This document shows, in pieces, positions 1-8,210 of a stretch of DNA of 64,000 bases (positions are counted from its first letter, which is position 1; every line of letters starts with the position of its first letter). The translations under genes were made by a program, and so were the position numbers. The notes beneath the pieces were generated by a model. It saw only the letters and a program-made list of their open reading frames with translations. It was not told the DNA's origin and did not search any database. Source of the DNA: CAVZTX01 sp963778375 (GTDB lineage: Bacteria > Chloroflexota > Ktedonobacteria > Ktedonobacterales > Ktedonobacteraceae); contig CAVZTX010000002.1 in assembly GCA_963778375.1 (NCBI GenBank), forward strand, positions 124,001-188,000. Reading direction: 5' to 3'.

Positions 1-545
1 TCAACCCAGTGGTTCGGCTGATCCGTGGAAAACAGGTACACCTGCTTGACTCGGTGGTGCTCAATCGACTCGGTCAACTGCTCAGGGAAGTACATAGGCA
101 TGCGTGAAGATGCCAAGGCATCCATAGCACACGTGCCCGTATTCCGGTGATCTGGATGAACCTCGTACCGCCGCCAGGGATCAAAGGTAAATACCACTTC
201 TGGTTGCCAGCGACGCACGGCCTGCACCAGTTCGCGACGCAACGCGAGGTTTGCCTCAACCTCTCCATCATGATGCCTTAAAAAGGTCACCTCGTGCACA
301 CCTAAAACCTCGGCGGCGCGGCGCTGCTCGTCCTCGCGTATCTCTGCAAGGCGTTCCGGCGTCATGCCTACCTCGTGACTGCCTTTGTTGCCGCTCGTGA
401 CAAGTAGATAATGAATGTCTCGCCCCTCTGCTGCCAGGCGAGCCATTGTCCCACCACAGATGAACTCTGCATCGTCCGGATGAGCCATAATAACCAGAAT
501 GCGTTGACCTCCAGGTGGAAGGAGTACAGAAGATTCGGTAGTCAT
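1..545 (-). CDS. PIG-L family (LmbE-like) deacetylase, partial
   Basis: The start and about 181 residues are in the window; the C-terminus runs off the left edge. Residues 21-25 read AHPDD, the zinc-binding motif of the PIG-L/LmbE de-N-acetylase fold, and a downstream HPDHR segment supplies the usual third metal ligand. The family removes N-acetyl groups from GlcNAc-type substrates (for example in mycothiol or bacillithiol synthesis or glycan trimming); the substrate here cannot be read from the sequence. The start ATG follows GGGGA on the minus strand. The upstream TIM-barrel gene ends 16 bp before it, so the two probably form an operon. Confidence 0.9.
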   Translation of the reverse strand, partial: MTTESSVLLPPGGQRILVIMAHPDDAEFICGGTMARLAAEGRDIHYLLVTSGNKGSHEVGMTPERLAEIREDEQRRAAEVLGVHEVTFLRHHDGEVEANLALRRELVQAVRRWQPEVVFTFDPWRRYEVHPDHRNTGTCAMDALASSRMPMYFPEQLTESIEHHRVKQVYLFSTDQPNHWV

Positions 546-561
546 AGATGTTGTTTTCCCC

Positions 562-1509
562 TTACTGGTTCGATAAAGTTGCTTGCCAGTGTAACTGACG
601 GCGAGGTATACGCCGCAGCAATCCTCGCGTTAATTCCCAAACACGATCAGGATCGATATTATTGCGCCAATAATAATAACAACCAAGTTCGTCAGGTTCC
701 GCGCTCAGCAACTCTGTAAAGGCTTGCGCTAATTGCTCCTCATTACCTTCATCTAGATTGAAGTTCTGTAGCCACAACTGGCTGCGCTTATTGTACTTAT
801 GCGTCATCTCAACTAGGCTGCTCCCACGCTTTCCCACCATTGTTACGTCCTCATTCAATAAATTCCAGAAGAGGTGACAACCTATCGTATCAATTTGCGG
901 CAGCATTGCCAGTTCGTCAACCTGGTAGAGGTCCTGCGGCAGCAATACCACCGTTGTTTTTACATTGGCATTAACTCGTTTAGCACATGAGCACAAATCG
1001 CCTAGAAAATCGATCATAGAACGCCGACGAAAGCGCGGCAGGTCGGTAACATCAGGGCAGAGTGCACGGCAGACTGAGCAAAAGCATGTTATCTCCAGCC
1101 CTCGCGGCTCATCGATAAAAATACCGTCGATAGGATAGGTATCCAAGTAATACTCTACCTCTTTGAACAGCCACGTTCGAAACGACTGGTGATTGAAGCA
1201 GGAGATTTCATGATGGCGTCCATGCCGATCCATCACACGTGATTGTGGGTGACGAACTGTATACCAGCTCGGTATCAACGATGGTCCGGCAAATAGATTG
1301 CCATAGCGGCCAAAACTCAAATGGATCTTTAAACCAGCATCCTTGGCTTGACGAAAACCTCGTTCAAGGTCGTGAGGCCAGCGCTGCTGCTCCAACTCGT
1401 GCACTGCATAGATAATACTTCCTGCACCTGTAGCACGAATCCGGTCGAAATCGTGTTTCACAATCTCAGGATGAAGCAGTGGATGAAAATACGCAACGGT
1501 TATATCCAT
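562..1509 (-). CDS. TIM-barrel glycoside-hydrolase-like protein of unknown specificity
   Basis: A 315-residue soluble protein without a signal peptide. The pattern MDITVAYFHPLLHPE near the start, a beta-strand ending IDGIFIDEPRG at about residues 125-135, and a Cys cluster CFCSVC just after it resemble the (beta/alpha)8 proteins grouped with putative glycosyl hydrolases, in which an acidic residue at the end of a strand is catalytic. I cannot assign a substrate. It is 16 bp upstream of the PIG-L deacetylase on the same strand, which suggests a joint role in processing an amino-sugar compound. The gene is divergent from ispE. Confidence 0.6.
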   Translation of the reverse strand: MDITVAYFHPLLHPEIVKHDFDRIRATGAGSIIYAVHELEQQRWPHDLERGFRQAKDAGLKIHLSFGRYGNLFAGPSLIPSWYTVRHPQSRVMDRHGRHHEISCFNHQSFRTWLFKEVEYYLDTYPIDGIFIDEPRGLEITCFCSVCRALCPDVTDLPRFRRRSMIDFLGDLCSCAKRVNANVKTTVVLLPQDLYQVDELAMLPQIDTIGCHLFWNLLNEDVTMVGKRGSSLVEMTHKYNKRSQLWLQNFNLDEGNEEQLAQAFTELLSAEPDELGCYYYWRNNIDPDRVWELTRGLLRRIPRRQLHWQATLSNQ

Positions 1510-1648
1510 GATACCTACACAGACGGCATAAGCAGTATCAACAGAAAGAACTGCAGAATCTTTATATTTATGGACTAGAGTATACCATAGTTTACGAACA
1601 AAAGATCAAAAAGGGGGCAAATATAGGCTATTTCGCCTCTTTTCTTGA

Positions 1649-2608
1649 ATGAAGCTTGACAAGTCGTTTATTTCTATGCACAATGCACGCATGAGTCACG
1701 CACAGCGAGCACAAACCTCTAGCGGTATTTGCTTTGTTCGGGCATATGCTAAAATCAATCTTACGCTCGATGTTTTAGGACGCAGGGATGATGGTTATCA
1801 CGAGCTGGCGACGGTTATGCAGACAATCGATCTGTACGATACCATCTGTCTTACTGCTACCAATGACAATCGGGTGCAAATGATCTCTACCATACCTGCA
1901 CTTAGCAACGATGACAATCTGGCTGCACGTGCGGCACAATTAGTGTGTCAGCAGCTCACGCTTACACAAGGGGTTATGATCGAACTACACAAATGTATCC
2001 CAACATCGGCAGGTTTAGGTGGAGGAAGTAGTGATGCCGCCGCTGTTCTGCTCGCCTTGCAGCAGTGGTGGCAGTTGCCTTTCTCCTCATCCGACCTGCT
2101 CAGCCTAGCAGCTTCTCTTGGTTCGGACGTTCCGTTCTTTCTTAGTGGAGGGCTTGCACTTTGTGAGGGGCGCGGCGAACGAGTGACTTCGCTCGCTCCT
2201 CACTGGCCATCATCGATGCGTTGGCTACTACTACTCAAACCGGCCATCAGTGTATCGACCGCGGCAGTTTTCCGTAATCTGCCTGCTCAAGACTACACCG
2301 ATGGAACGCATAGTCAAGCGGTTTGCCAAGCGTTAAACGCGAATAGTATGCCACGGGCAGAAGACCTGCATAATGCTCTAGAGCGTGGTGTGCTGGAGCA
2401 CTATCCAGAGGTGGCCCATTGCAGGCAAGACATCTTGCTGGCAGGAGCTTCCATCGTTCGACTCTCAGGAAGTGGCCCAACGCTGTTTGCGCCATTTGCT
2501 GAACTGGCTCGCGCTAGGCGAGCACAACAGCAACTGCATGCAAAAGGATACAAAGTGTACCTGTCGCGTGTCATTTACCCTGGTGCAGGAACTATTTGTC
2601 TTTACTAG
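1649..2608 (+). CDS. ispE: 4-diphosphocytidyl-2-C-methyl-D-erythritol kinase
   Basis: IspE phosphorylates CDP-methylerythritol with ATP in the MEP pathway to isoprenoids. The core begins with RAYAKINLTLDVLGRRDDGYHEL, and the GHMP-kinase ATP loop PTSAGLGGGSSDAAAVL lies near residue 115; a C-terminal LSGSGPTLFA glycine motif completes the family pattern. At 319 residues it is slightly longer than usual because about 28 residues precede the conserved core. Two internal ATGs at 1676 and 1691 would give more typical lengths, and no candidate start has a clear ribosome binding site. No other MEP genes are adjacent; the next gene downstream is the small zinc-ribbon protein. Confidence 0.93.
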   Translation: MKLDKSFISMHNARMSHAQRAQTSSGICFVRAYAKINLTLDVLGRRDDGYHELATVMQTIDLYDTICLTATNDNRVQMISTIPALSNDDNLAARAAQLVCQQLTLTQGVMIELHKCIPTSAGLGGGSSDAAAVLLALQQWWQLPFSSSDLLSLAASLGSDVPFFLSGGLALCEGRGERVTSLAPHWPSSMRWLLLLKPAISVSTAAVFRNLPAQDYTDGTHSQAVCQALNANSMPRAEDLHNALERGVLEHYPEVAHCRQDILLAGASIVRLSGSGPTLFAPFAELARARRAQQQLHAKGYKVYLSRVIYPGAGTICLY

Positions 2609-2637
2609 TGTGACGTAAGTAAGGAGGCAACTTTATT

Positions 2638-2793
2638 ATGGCAGATCAGTATTATTGCGTGAAATGCAAAAAGAAGACCGATATGAAGGACGCAGAGCGG
2701 GTTACGACAAAGAACGGGAAACCTGCTTTGAAGGGTCACTGCGCGGTCTGCGGGACCACTGTCTACTCCATTCTCGGTTCTGAGAAGAAGTAA
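2638..2793 (+). CDS. Small zinc-ribbon protein, DUF5679-like
   Basis: A 51-residue protein beginning MADQYYCVKCKKKTDM, with CVKC near the N-terminus and CAVC about 27 residues later, a two-knuckle zinc ribbon. A strong AAGGAGG ribosome binding site (2621-2627) sits 10 bp upstream of the ATG. The layout matches DUF5679 proteins, which are widespread small ribbons of unknown function in Chloroflexota and Actinobacteria. It starts 29 bp after ispE and is probably co-transcribed. The function is not known; binding to nucleic acid or to another protein is only a guess. Confidence 0.85.
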   Translation: MADQYYCVKCKKKTDMKDAERVTTKNGKPALKGHCAVCGTTVYSILGSEKK

Positions 2794-3142
2794 TACGACC
2801 GCTGGCTACTCGTTTGCCTATTTCCTTCCACAAGTAGGTTTTTAGGTAAAATACTCCGTAGAGATCCCGGTGACAAGCAAGCCTCTTAGGCTTACTTGTC
2901 ACTACCTACTCGCATCAGTTGCTGCTGCAGCCAAGGACGGTTAGCGATCTTCTGTTAGGAAGATATACGCAAAATTCTCCCCTCACCCTCCAACTCTGAT
3001 ATAATGGAAACGGTCGATAGAAAGCATCATATCCAGAAACTCAAACCAAAAACGCAAAGAGGTATCATCGAAACTGCGCCAGCACATCATCACAGCGCTA
3101 TGTTACATACTGCGCATCCCATTTGCCCTACTCGATGCAGTA
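2794..3142. other. Intergenic region with dyad and -10 box
   Basis: 349 bp without a confident gene. It holds an imperfect hairpin (2872-2900, arms around GACAAGCAAGCC / GGCTTACTTGTC) that may end the ispE transcript although no T-run follows. A TATAAT hexamer at 3000-3005 lies ahead of the glycosyltransferase run. The sequence from about 3071 is open in the frame of the next gene and encodes a hydrophobic stretch (see findings). Confidence 0.5.
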
Positions 3143-4237
3143 TTGTATCCCTTTCGGAAACGCGCCAGGCAAAATCCACAAGCCATTGTAGTCATAAAAC
3201 CTTGCTGCCTGGGCGATCTCATTATGACCACTCCCCTACTCAACGTAATTCGTCAGGCGTATCCCAAAGCCAGCATTACTTACGTCGCAGGCACATGGTC
3301 AAAAGTCATACCGGAGCATCATCCGGCAGTCAACGAGGTAATTGATAGCGGCACAGTCGGGCTACCAGGTCGTTATAACATCTCCGACTACACGAAGCTC
3401 GCAAGAACTTTGCGCAAGCGTCACTTCGATCTGGCATTTGTTCTTGATCGCTCGCCTATACTGACTCTCTTACCTTGGCTCGCTGATATACCTCGTCGCG
3501 TTGGACCTGATAGTCTTGGGCGGGGCTTTTCGCTCACAGACCGCGTGCCCGTCTCTAGCTCACCTGCACATTTGCAGCACCAAGCAGAGATCTACCTGGA
3601 TTTGGCTCGCGCCCTCGCATTGCCTGTCAATCATCCACGTATGCGCTTCGTACCAACTGAAGAGGAACGACGTACCACGAACAAATCTAAGGGTATTCAA
3701 GTAGCACTATTTCCAGGTGGAGGCAGCAATCCAGGCATGGAATTGACAGCTAAACGTTGGCCACTCGAAGGATATAGGGAACTGGCACGGAAACTGGTTT
3801 ACGAATTGAGCGCACATGTCCTGCTTATCGGTGGCCCCGGCGATGTAGTCCTCAATCAGGCTTTGTTAGATGAGTTGGATGTGCCGACAGGAAGTGTGAG
3901 CAATATCGCAGGCAAAACAAGCATTGGAGAACTGGCTGCACAACTCGAAAAGTGTGATCTCTTCATCGGCAATGATAGCAGTCCCATGCACCTTGCTGCC
4001 GCAGTAGGTATCCCTGTAATCGCCATCTTTGGTCCGACAAGCCCGCAAGAGTATGGTCCTTATCCGCTGGATGATCCCAAACATATTGCCCTATGGCGGC
4101 ATCCTACGGGACAGCCATGCTTCTTCCTGGGTAAGATGCAACCATGCACTCACTGCACCTGTATGCAAGCGATAACAGTGAATGACGTGCGGAACGCCGT
4201 ACAGCGCCTCATTCCTAGCAAAGAGGTCGCACCTTGA
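3143..4237 (+). CDS. Glycosyltransferase family 9 protein (copy 1 of 4)
   Basis: GT9 enzymes (heptosyltransferase-like, GT-B fold) move a sugar from a nucleotide donor to a cell-surface glycan. Visible family marks are VVIKPCCLGDLIMTTPL near the N-terminus (the GD-T loop) and GNDSSPMHLAAAVGIP with IFGPTSP in the C-terminal nucleotide-binding half. A cysteine cluster (PCFFLGKMQPCTHCTCM) closes the domain and is shared in pattern by the next three genes. The first usable start is TTG at 3143; the same frame continues upstream with a hydrophobic segment (ITALCYILRIPFALLDAVLY) but no ATG, so the true start may be further left. The stop overlaps the TTG start of the next gene (TTGA), which indicates translational coupling. 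Confidence 0.85.
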   Translation: MYPFRKRARQNPQAIVVIKPCCLGDLIMTTPLLNVIRQAYPKASITYVAGTWSKVIPEHHPAVNEVIDSGTVGLPGRYNISDYTKLARTLRKRHFDLAFVLDRSPILTLLPWLADIPRRVGPDSLGRGFSLTDRVPVSSSPAHLQHQAEIYLDLARALALPVNHPRMRFVPTEEERRTTNKSKGIQVALFPGGGSNPGMELTAKRWPLEGYRELARKLVYELSAHVLLIGGPGDVVLNQALLDELDVPTGSVSNIAGKTSIGELAAQLEKCDLFIGNDSSPMHLAAAVGIPVIAIFGPTSPQEYGPYPLDDPKHIALWRHPTGQPCFFLGKMQPCTHCTCMQAITVNDVRNAVQRLIPSKEVAP

Positions 4238-5475
4238 AACATCTCCTTCGCACATTGATGCTAATGCTTGTGCGCTTGTTCGGTGCGCTCGGTACCTTGC
4301 TAGCAGAACGAAGGGCAAGAAAACCTGCTTCACCCGCTCCCCGAATTCTACTTGTGCGTCCTGATCACCTCGGTGATGTATTACTCACGACACCCACATT
4401 GGATGCGTTTAAAAGACATATGCCTGAAGCGCATATAACCTTTATGGTAGGACCGTGGTCAAGGGAGGTAGTGGCGTGGGACGCTGATATCGACGAACTG
4501 CTCACCTGCCCATTTCCTGGCTTTCAGCGTACATCTCAAAAGCCCCTTGCACCGTATACACTCCTGCTGCGTGTTGCACGACAACTACGGCGTGGGAAGT
4601 ATGATCTTGCTATTAACCTGCGACCTGATTTCTGGTGGGGAGCAGCCTTGTTCTATCTGGCACGCATTCCGCGCCGTGTGGGTTATGCACTTGAGCCTGG
4701 TCGCCAATTTCTGACGCAGAGCTTACCATTCCAGACACCTGAACACGCAACCATTTCCAATCTTCGCCTTGTCAGCGCCGCACTGGAAATGTTAGGCTAT
4801 CCGCCTCTGGAAGAGCCATATACGACCGAACGGTACCCACTCCAGTTCACGCCCACGCCCGAAGAACACAAATGGGTAGCTGACCGCTTGAATAAAGAGG
4901 GTATCGATGCAGAAACGCCGGTGGTGGTAATCCACGCTGGCAGTGGTGCAGCAGTCAAGTTATGGCGAACGGAAGGTTGGTCAGCTTGTGCCAACGCGCT
5001 TCCAGGGTTATTGACATCTCCCTCACAACCTCGTATTATCCTCACTGGAAGCCAGAGGGAGCGCCCAATGTTGGATGAGATCGCACATGGTATGGCCTCA
5101 CCCCCTATGCTTGTAACAGACGCAACCCTGGGCCAACTGGCGGCGCTATTGAGTCGAGCAGGCATGGTGCTTGGAGTCGATAGCGGGCCACTTCATCTAG
5201 CAGTGTCGCAGGGTACACCAACGGTGCAGATTTTTGGGCCAACCGACGCACGCATTTTTGGCCCATGGGGAGCACAGCAAAAACATATTGTGTTAGCATC
5301 TACACGACGCTGCCTATCGTGCCCAACCATCCCCTGTGGACGCCTGGATTTCACGCCGCAAGAATTGCCCGCTCATCTCTGCATGCGCGTCGTACCAGAA
5401 CAGCAGGTGCTTGCAGCGATAAAGAAACTGGAACTACACTTGATGCAGAATATCAATTCGGCTCAAAAATCTTAA
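4234..5475 (+). CDS. Glycosyltransferase family 9 protein (copy 2 of 4)
   Basis: A 413-residue GT9 protein. It begins with a hydrophobic segment (LMLMLVRLFGALGTLL) followed by basic residues, likely a membrane anchor on the inner face. The core reads ILLVRPDHLGDVLLTTPTLDA, and the C-terminal signature is GVDSGPLHLAVSQGTP with IFGPTDARIFGPWG. The end carries the Cys pattern RRCLSCPTIPC...LCM seen across this run. The TTG start overlaps the stop of copy 1 with an AGAGG about 10 bp upstream. Function within surface polysaccharide assembly is inferred from family and context; donor and acceptor are unknown. Confidence 0.87.
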   Translation: MKHLLRTLMLMLVRLFGALGTLLAERRARKPASPAPRILLVRPDHLGDVLLTTPTLDAFKRHMPEAHITFMVGPWSREVVAWDADIDELLTCPFPGFQRTSQKPLAPYTLLLRVARQLRRGKYDLAINLRPDFWWGAALFYLARIPRRVGYALEPGRQFLTQSLPFQTPEHATISNLRLVSAALEMLGYPPLEEPYTTERYPLQFTPTPEEHKWVADRLNKEGIDAETPVVVIHAGSGAAVKLWRTEGWSACANALPGLLTSPSQPRIILTGSQRERPMLDEIAHGMASPPMLVTDATLGQLAALLSRAGMVLGVDSGPLHLAVSQGTPTVQIFGPTDARIFGPWGAQQKHIVLASTRRCLSCPTIPCGRLDFTPQELPAHLCMRVVPEQQVLAAIKKLELHLMQNINSAQKS

Positions 5476-5508
5476 TGATTACATCATACACAGGTACAAC
5501 TGTCATAT

Positions 5509-6798
5509 ATGTCACAAGTGTCACAATCAGACACACAACTGAATAAGCTTGATAACTACGGCTACCCTTTGCCGCCAGATACACGCAGGAAGTTACGCAC
5601 AATTGGGATTCATACCAGCAAGCGCGTCCTGCTCGCGGCCATCTATCTTGTTCTGAGCACTATAGGAGGTCTACTCTGGCTCAGCAGGCGAGGAAAGAAA
5701 TACCCACCGTTGTGTCCACAGAGTTTTCATCCGAAGCGCATTCTAGTAATTCGTCTTGATCTCATTGGTGATCTGGTTCTTTCGCTGACCGTTGTACGTG
5801 CACTGAAACGCACTTATCCCGAGGCAGAGATTGATCTGCTGGCTGTTCCTTCAAGTGCTAAAGTGGCGATGCATGATCCTGATTTAGCCGAAATCATTGC
5901 CTACGATCCGAATATCTGGCGTCGTCCTAAGGCGCTGCTACGGTTTAGAAACTGGCGAGAAGCACTATCTCTGTTGCGCAGACTTCGTGCACGTCACTAT
6001 GATCTAGCAGTAAGTGTCTTCGGAGAGTGGGCAGCAATCCTGTCAGTACTGAGCAGTGCACAGCGACGTGTTGGATTTCGGCGTGAGAGCTATCCCGGCT
6101 TTATGACCGATAGCGTGCCTGGACGCCATTGGGATCCTCGCGATCACAAACATGAGGTAGATTATTGCCTGGAACTTGCGCGGGCGGCAGGGACAACTAC
6201 CAGTCCGGATGATCGCGCACCACATCTGTATGTTGATCCGCAGGCCCACCAGGATATTGAACAGTTGCTGCGCGAGGAGGGTATACAGCCGGACAAACCA
6301 TTGATTGCCTGCCACGTAAGTTCGAACAATGGTTATTCCAAACGCTGGCCCATCCCTTACTGGGCAACCCTGATTGATCGCCTGACTTGCGAAGATGGCG
6401 CACAAGTCGTTTTGACAGGCGCACCGGGTGATTTGCCACTCATTGAAATGGTGATACAGCGCATGCACGAACGCCCAATTAATCTTGCCGGTAAGACAAG
6501 CTTGACACAACTTGCAGCCCTGCTCCAACGTGCTGATCTACTCATCACTGGCGATAGTGGGCCTATGCATATAGCAGGTGCTGTCGGAACTTCGCTCATC
6601 GCCATTCATGGTCCTACTGATCCCGCGCTGAGTGGTTCCGTAAGTCCTACCGCAACCGTGCTGAGAAGTGGCATCTGGTGTAGCCCATGCTATAATGCAA
6701 AAGATCCTGCCAATTGCCGTTTCTCTACAACGCAATGCATGAAAAATATCCTACCAGGCCAGGTACTTGAGGTGGTACGTGAGAAACTTGCTATCTAA
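5509..6798 (+). CDS. Glycosyltransferase family 9 protein (copy 3 of 4)
   Basis: A 429-residue GT9 protein with an N-terminal hydrophobic stretch (VLLAAIYLVLSTIGGLLWL) before the catalytic part, which starts ILVIRLDLIGDLVLSLTVV. The C-terminal donor-site motif is TGDSGPMHIAGAVGTS with IHGPTDP, and the terminal cysteine cluster reads GIWCSPCYN...CRF...QCM. It follows copy 2 after 33 bp without an obvious ribosome binding site; its first codons lie in a short GTCACAA repeat (5510-5528). The most likely role is one step of a cell-surface glycan made by the four-gene run. Confidence 0.86.
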   Translation: MSQVSQSDTQLNKLDNYGYPLPPDTRRKLRTIGIHTSKRVLLAAIYLVLSTIGGLLWLSRRGKKYPPLCPQSFHPKRILVIRLDLIGDLVLSLTVVRALKRTYPEAEIDLLAVPSSAKVAMHDPDLAEIIAYDPNIWRRPKALLRFRNWREALSLLRRLRARHYDLAVSVFGEWAAILSVLSSAQRRVGFRRESYPGFMTDSVPGRHWDPRDHKHEVDYCLELARAAGTTTSPDDRAPHLYVDPQAHQDIEQLLREEGIQPDKPLIACHVSSNNGYSKRWPIPYWATLIDRLTCEDGAQVVLTGAPGDLPLIEMVIQRMHERPINLAGKTSLTQLAALLQRADLLITGDSGPMHIAGAVGTSLIAIHGPTDPALSGSVSPTATVLRSGIWCSPCYNAKDPANCRFSTTQCMKNILPGQVLEVVREKLAI

Positions 6799-7987
6799 GC
6801 ACACACAACATATCATGCTGCCATCAAACGCGCATATCCTTGTCGTCAAAATGGCCGGCATTGGCGATCTCCTGCTTGCCACACCTGCATTACGCGCCTT
6901 GCGCGAAACCTACCCCCAGGCGTGTATCGATCTACTCGTGACACCCGATTCCGCAGGCATACTCGATGGCTGGCAGGTCATCGACAGGATCATCGTTCTG
7001 GATAAGTACCTCTTTGACTATCCACAGCAGATGCTCAAACATCCACGCAACCTGCTACGTCTTCGACCACTCTGGCATGATCTACGTCAAGGTCACTACG
7101 ACGCCGTGCTCCTGCTCCATCACCTCACACTTCCCTTTGGGCGCCTGAAGCACCAACTATTGATGCGCGCAACGGGAGCGAAATGGCGAGTTGGACTCGA
7201 CAACGGACACGGCTGGTTCCTCAATGTCCGCGTCAAGGACAATGGCTTTGGTGCTATGCACGAGGCTGAGTATTATCTTGCAGTCACGAAAGCCGTTGGC
7301 GCAACCACTTCCAACAAGCGCTTGTTCGTGCCTCTAAGTGACGAAGACCATCAAAGAGCCTGGCAACTGGTCTATGAACATGAATCAGTCGCCACTATCC
7401 AGGGCCCGATCATCGCAATGCATCCCGGCAGCGGTGGCTACAGCATAGCCCGTCGCTGGGCACCTGAACGCTTTGCTCAGCTAGCTGACACACTCTATCA
7501 CGACGTTGGTGGACAATTGCTCTTAATGGGCGGCCCTGAAGAAATCAACCTTCATCAAGAGATCATGGGCATGATGCAATCCGGTATGCCTACTCGCAGT
7601 CTAGCAGGCAAAGGCAACATCAAAGTTGCAGCAGCAGTACTGGAGCTGGTCGATCTCTTCGTAGGCAATGACTCCTCGCTCATGCACCTTGCAGTAACCG
7701 CAAGATGCCCCACCGTCGCGATATACGGACTGACGAACTGGAAAGCATGGGGACCCTATATAGGCAACACGTCCGGCAAGCTAGCCACAGTAGTGCGCCT
7801 GGACCTGCCCTGCATGCCCTGTTTCTACAGCGGTCATCTCCTTGGCACCCCAGAAGGCTGCATGACCCGCGATTGCCTGGCCTGGCTTGGTGTCGATCCT
7901 GTAGCGGTCAGTGCGAGGAGGCTGTTACGCGAAGGCAAGAAAATTTCACACGAGTCCGAGGATTTGAAAAACGAATTACACCGTTAA
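6767..7987 (+). CDS. Glycosyltransferase family 9 protein (copy 4 of 4)
   Basis: The last gene of the GT9 run, 406 residues from the first ATG, which overlaps copy 3 by 32 bp; an alternative ATG at 6815 (MLPSNAHILVV) would leave a 16 bp gap and drops only the non-conserved 16-residue leader. Core motifs are ILVVKMAGIGDLLLATPALRAL and GNDSSLMHLAVTARCP with IYGLTNWKAWGPY. The invariant SGP of the other copies is SSL here, so donor specificity may differ. The Cys cluster (LPCMPCF...EGCMTRDCL) is kept. Unlike copies 2 and 3 it has no N-terminal membrane segment. Confidence 0.85.
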   Translation: MRWYVRNLLSKHTQHIMLPSNAHILVVKMAGIGDLLLATPALRALRETYPQACIDLLVTPDSAGILDGWQVIDRIIVLDKYLFDYPQQMLKHPRNLLRLRPLWHDLRQGHYDAVLLLHHLTLPFGRLKHQLLMRATGAKWRVGLDNGHGWFLNVRVKDNGFGAMHEAEYYLAVTKAVGATTSNKRLFVPLSDEDHQRAWQLVYEHESVATIQGPIIAMHPGSGGYSIARRWAPERFAQLADTLYHDVGGQLLLMGGPEEINLHQEIMGMMQSGMPTRSLAGKGNIKVAAAVLELVDLFVGNDSSLMHLAVTARCPTVAIYGLTNWKAWGPYIGNTSGKLATVVRLDLPCMPCFYSGHLLGTPEGCMTRDCLAWLGVDPVAVSARRLLREGKKISHESEDLKNELHR

Positions 7988-8066
7988 TCCAGTAATCATT
8001 GGGAGATTGTTATGGACACAACCACTTACACGTCACCCGCAGAACCAACCCCGTAACTCATCCAGC

Positions 8067-8201
8067 ATGTTTGCTTCACCTTTTGTCGGCGAGAATACCT
8101 ATTCCCTGTCTTCACCGATACCCAGCAAACACAACACAAAAAAGAAAGCCAAAAACAAGATGGCAAAACAGTCACGTAAGAAGAACAGGAAACGAAGGTA
8201 A
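8067..8201 (+). CDS. Possible tiny basic protein
   Basis: A 44-residue reading frame from ATG 8067 ending in a very basic tail (SKHNTKKKAKNKMAKQSRKKNRKRR in two parts). It sits between the last glycosyltransferase and the convergent radical SAM gene, with no clear ribosome binding site. The basic tail resembles the tiny Lys-rich protein at 16593-16715, but the evidence is composition only. It may be non-coding. Confidence 0.25.
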   Translation: MFASPFVGENTYSLSSPIPSKHNTKKKAKNKMAKQSRKKNRKRR

Positions 8202-8210
8202 ATATATCTT

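Noticed and set aside
5510..5528. Two 9-bp units (TGTCACAAG-like) at the start of GT9 copy 3
   Set aside because: Their reverse complement resembles the Cys-repeat units, but only two units are present and there are no inverted ends; likely chance.
3143..7987. Lipopolysaccharide core locus
   Set aside because: GT9 enzymes are heptosyltransferase-like, but no heptose synthesis, lipid A or LPS transport genes are present and the apparent lineage generally lacks LPS.
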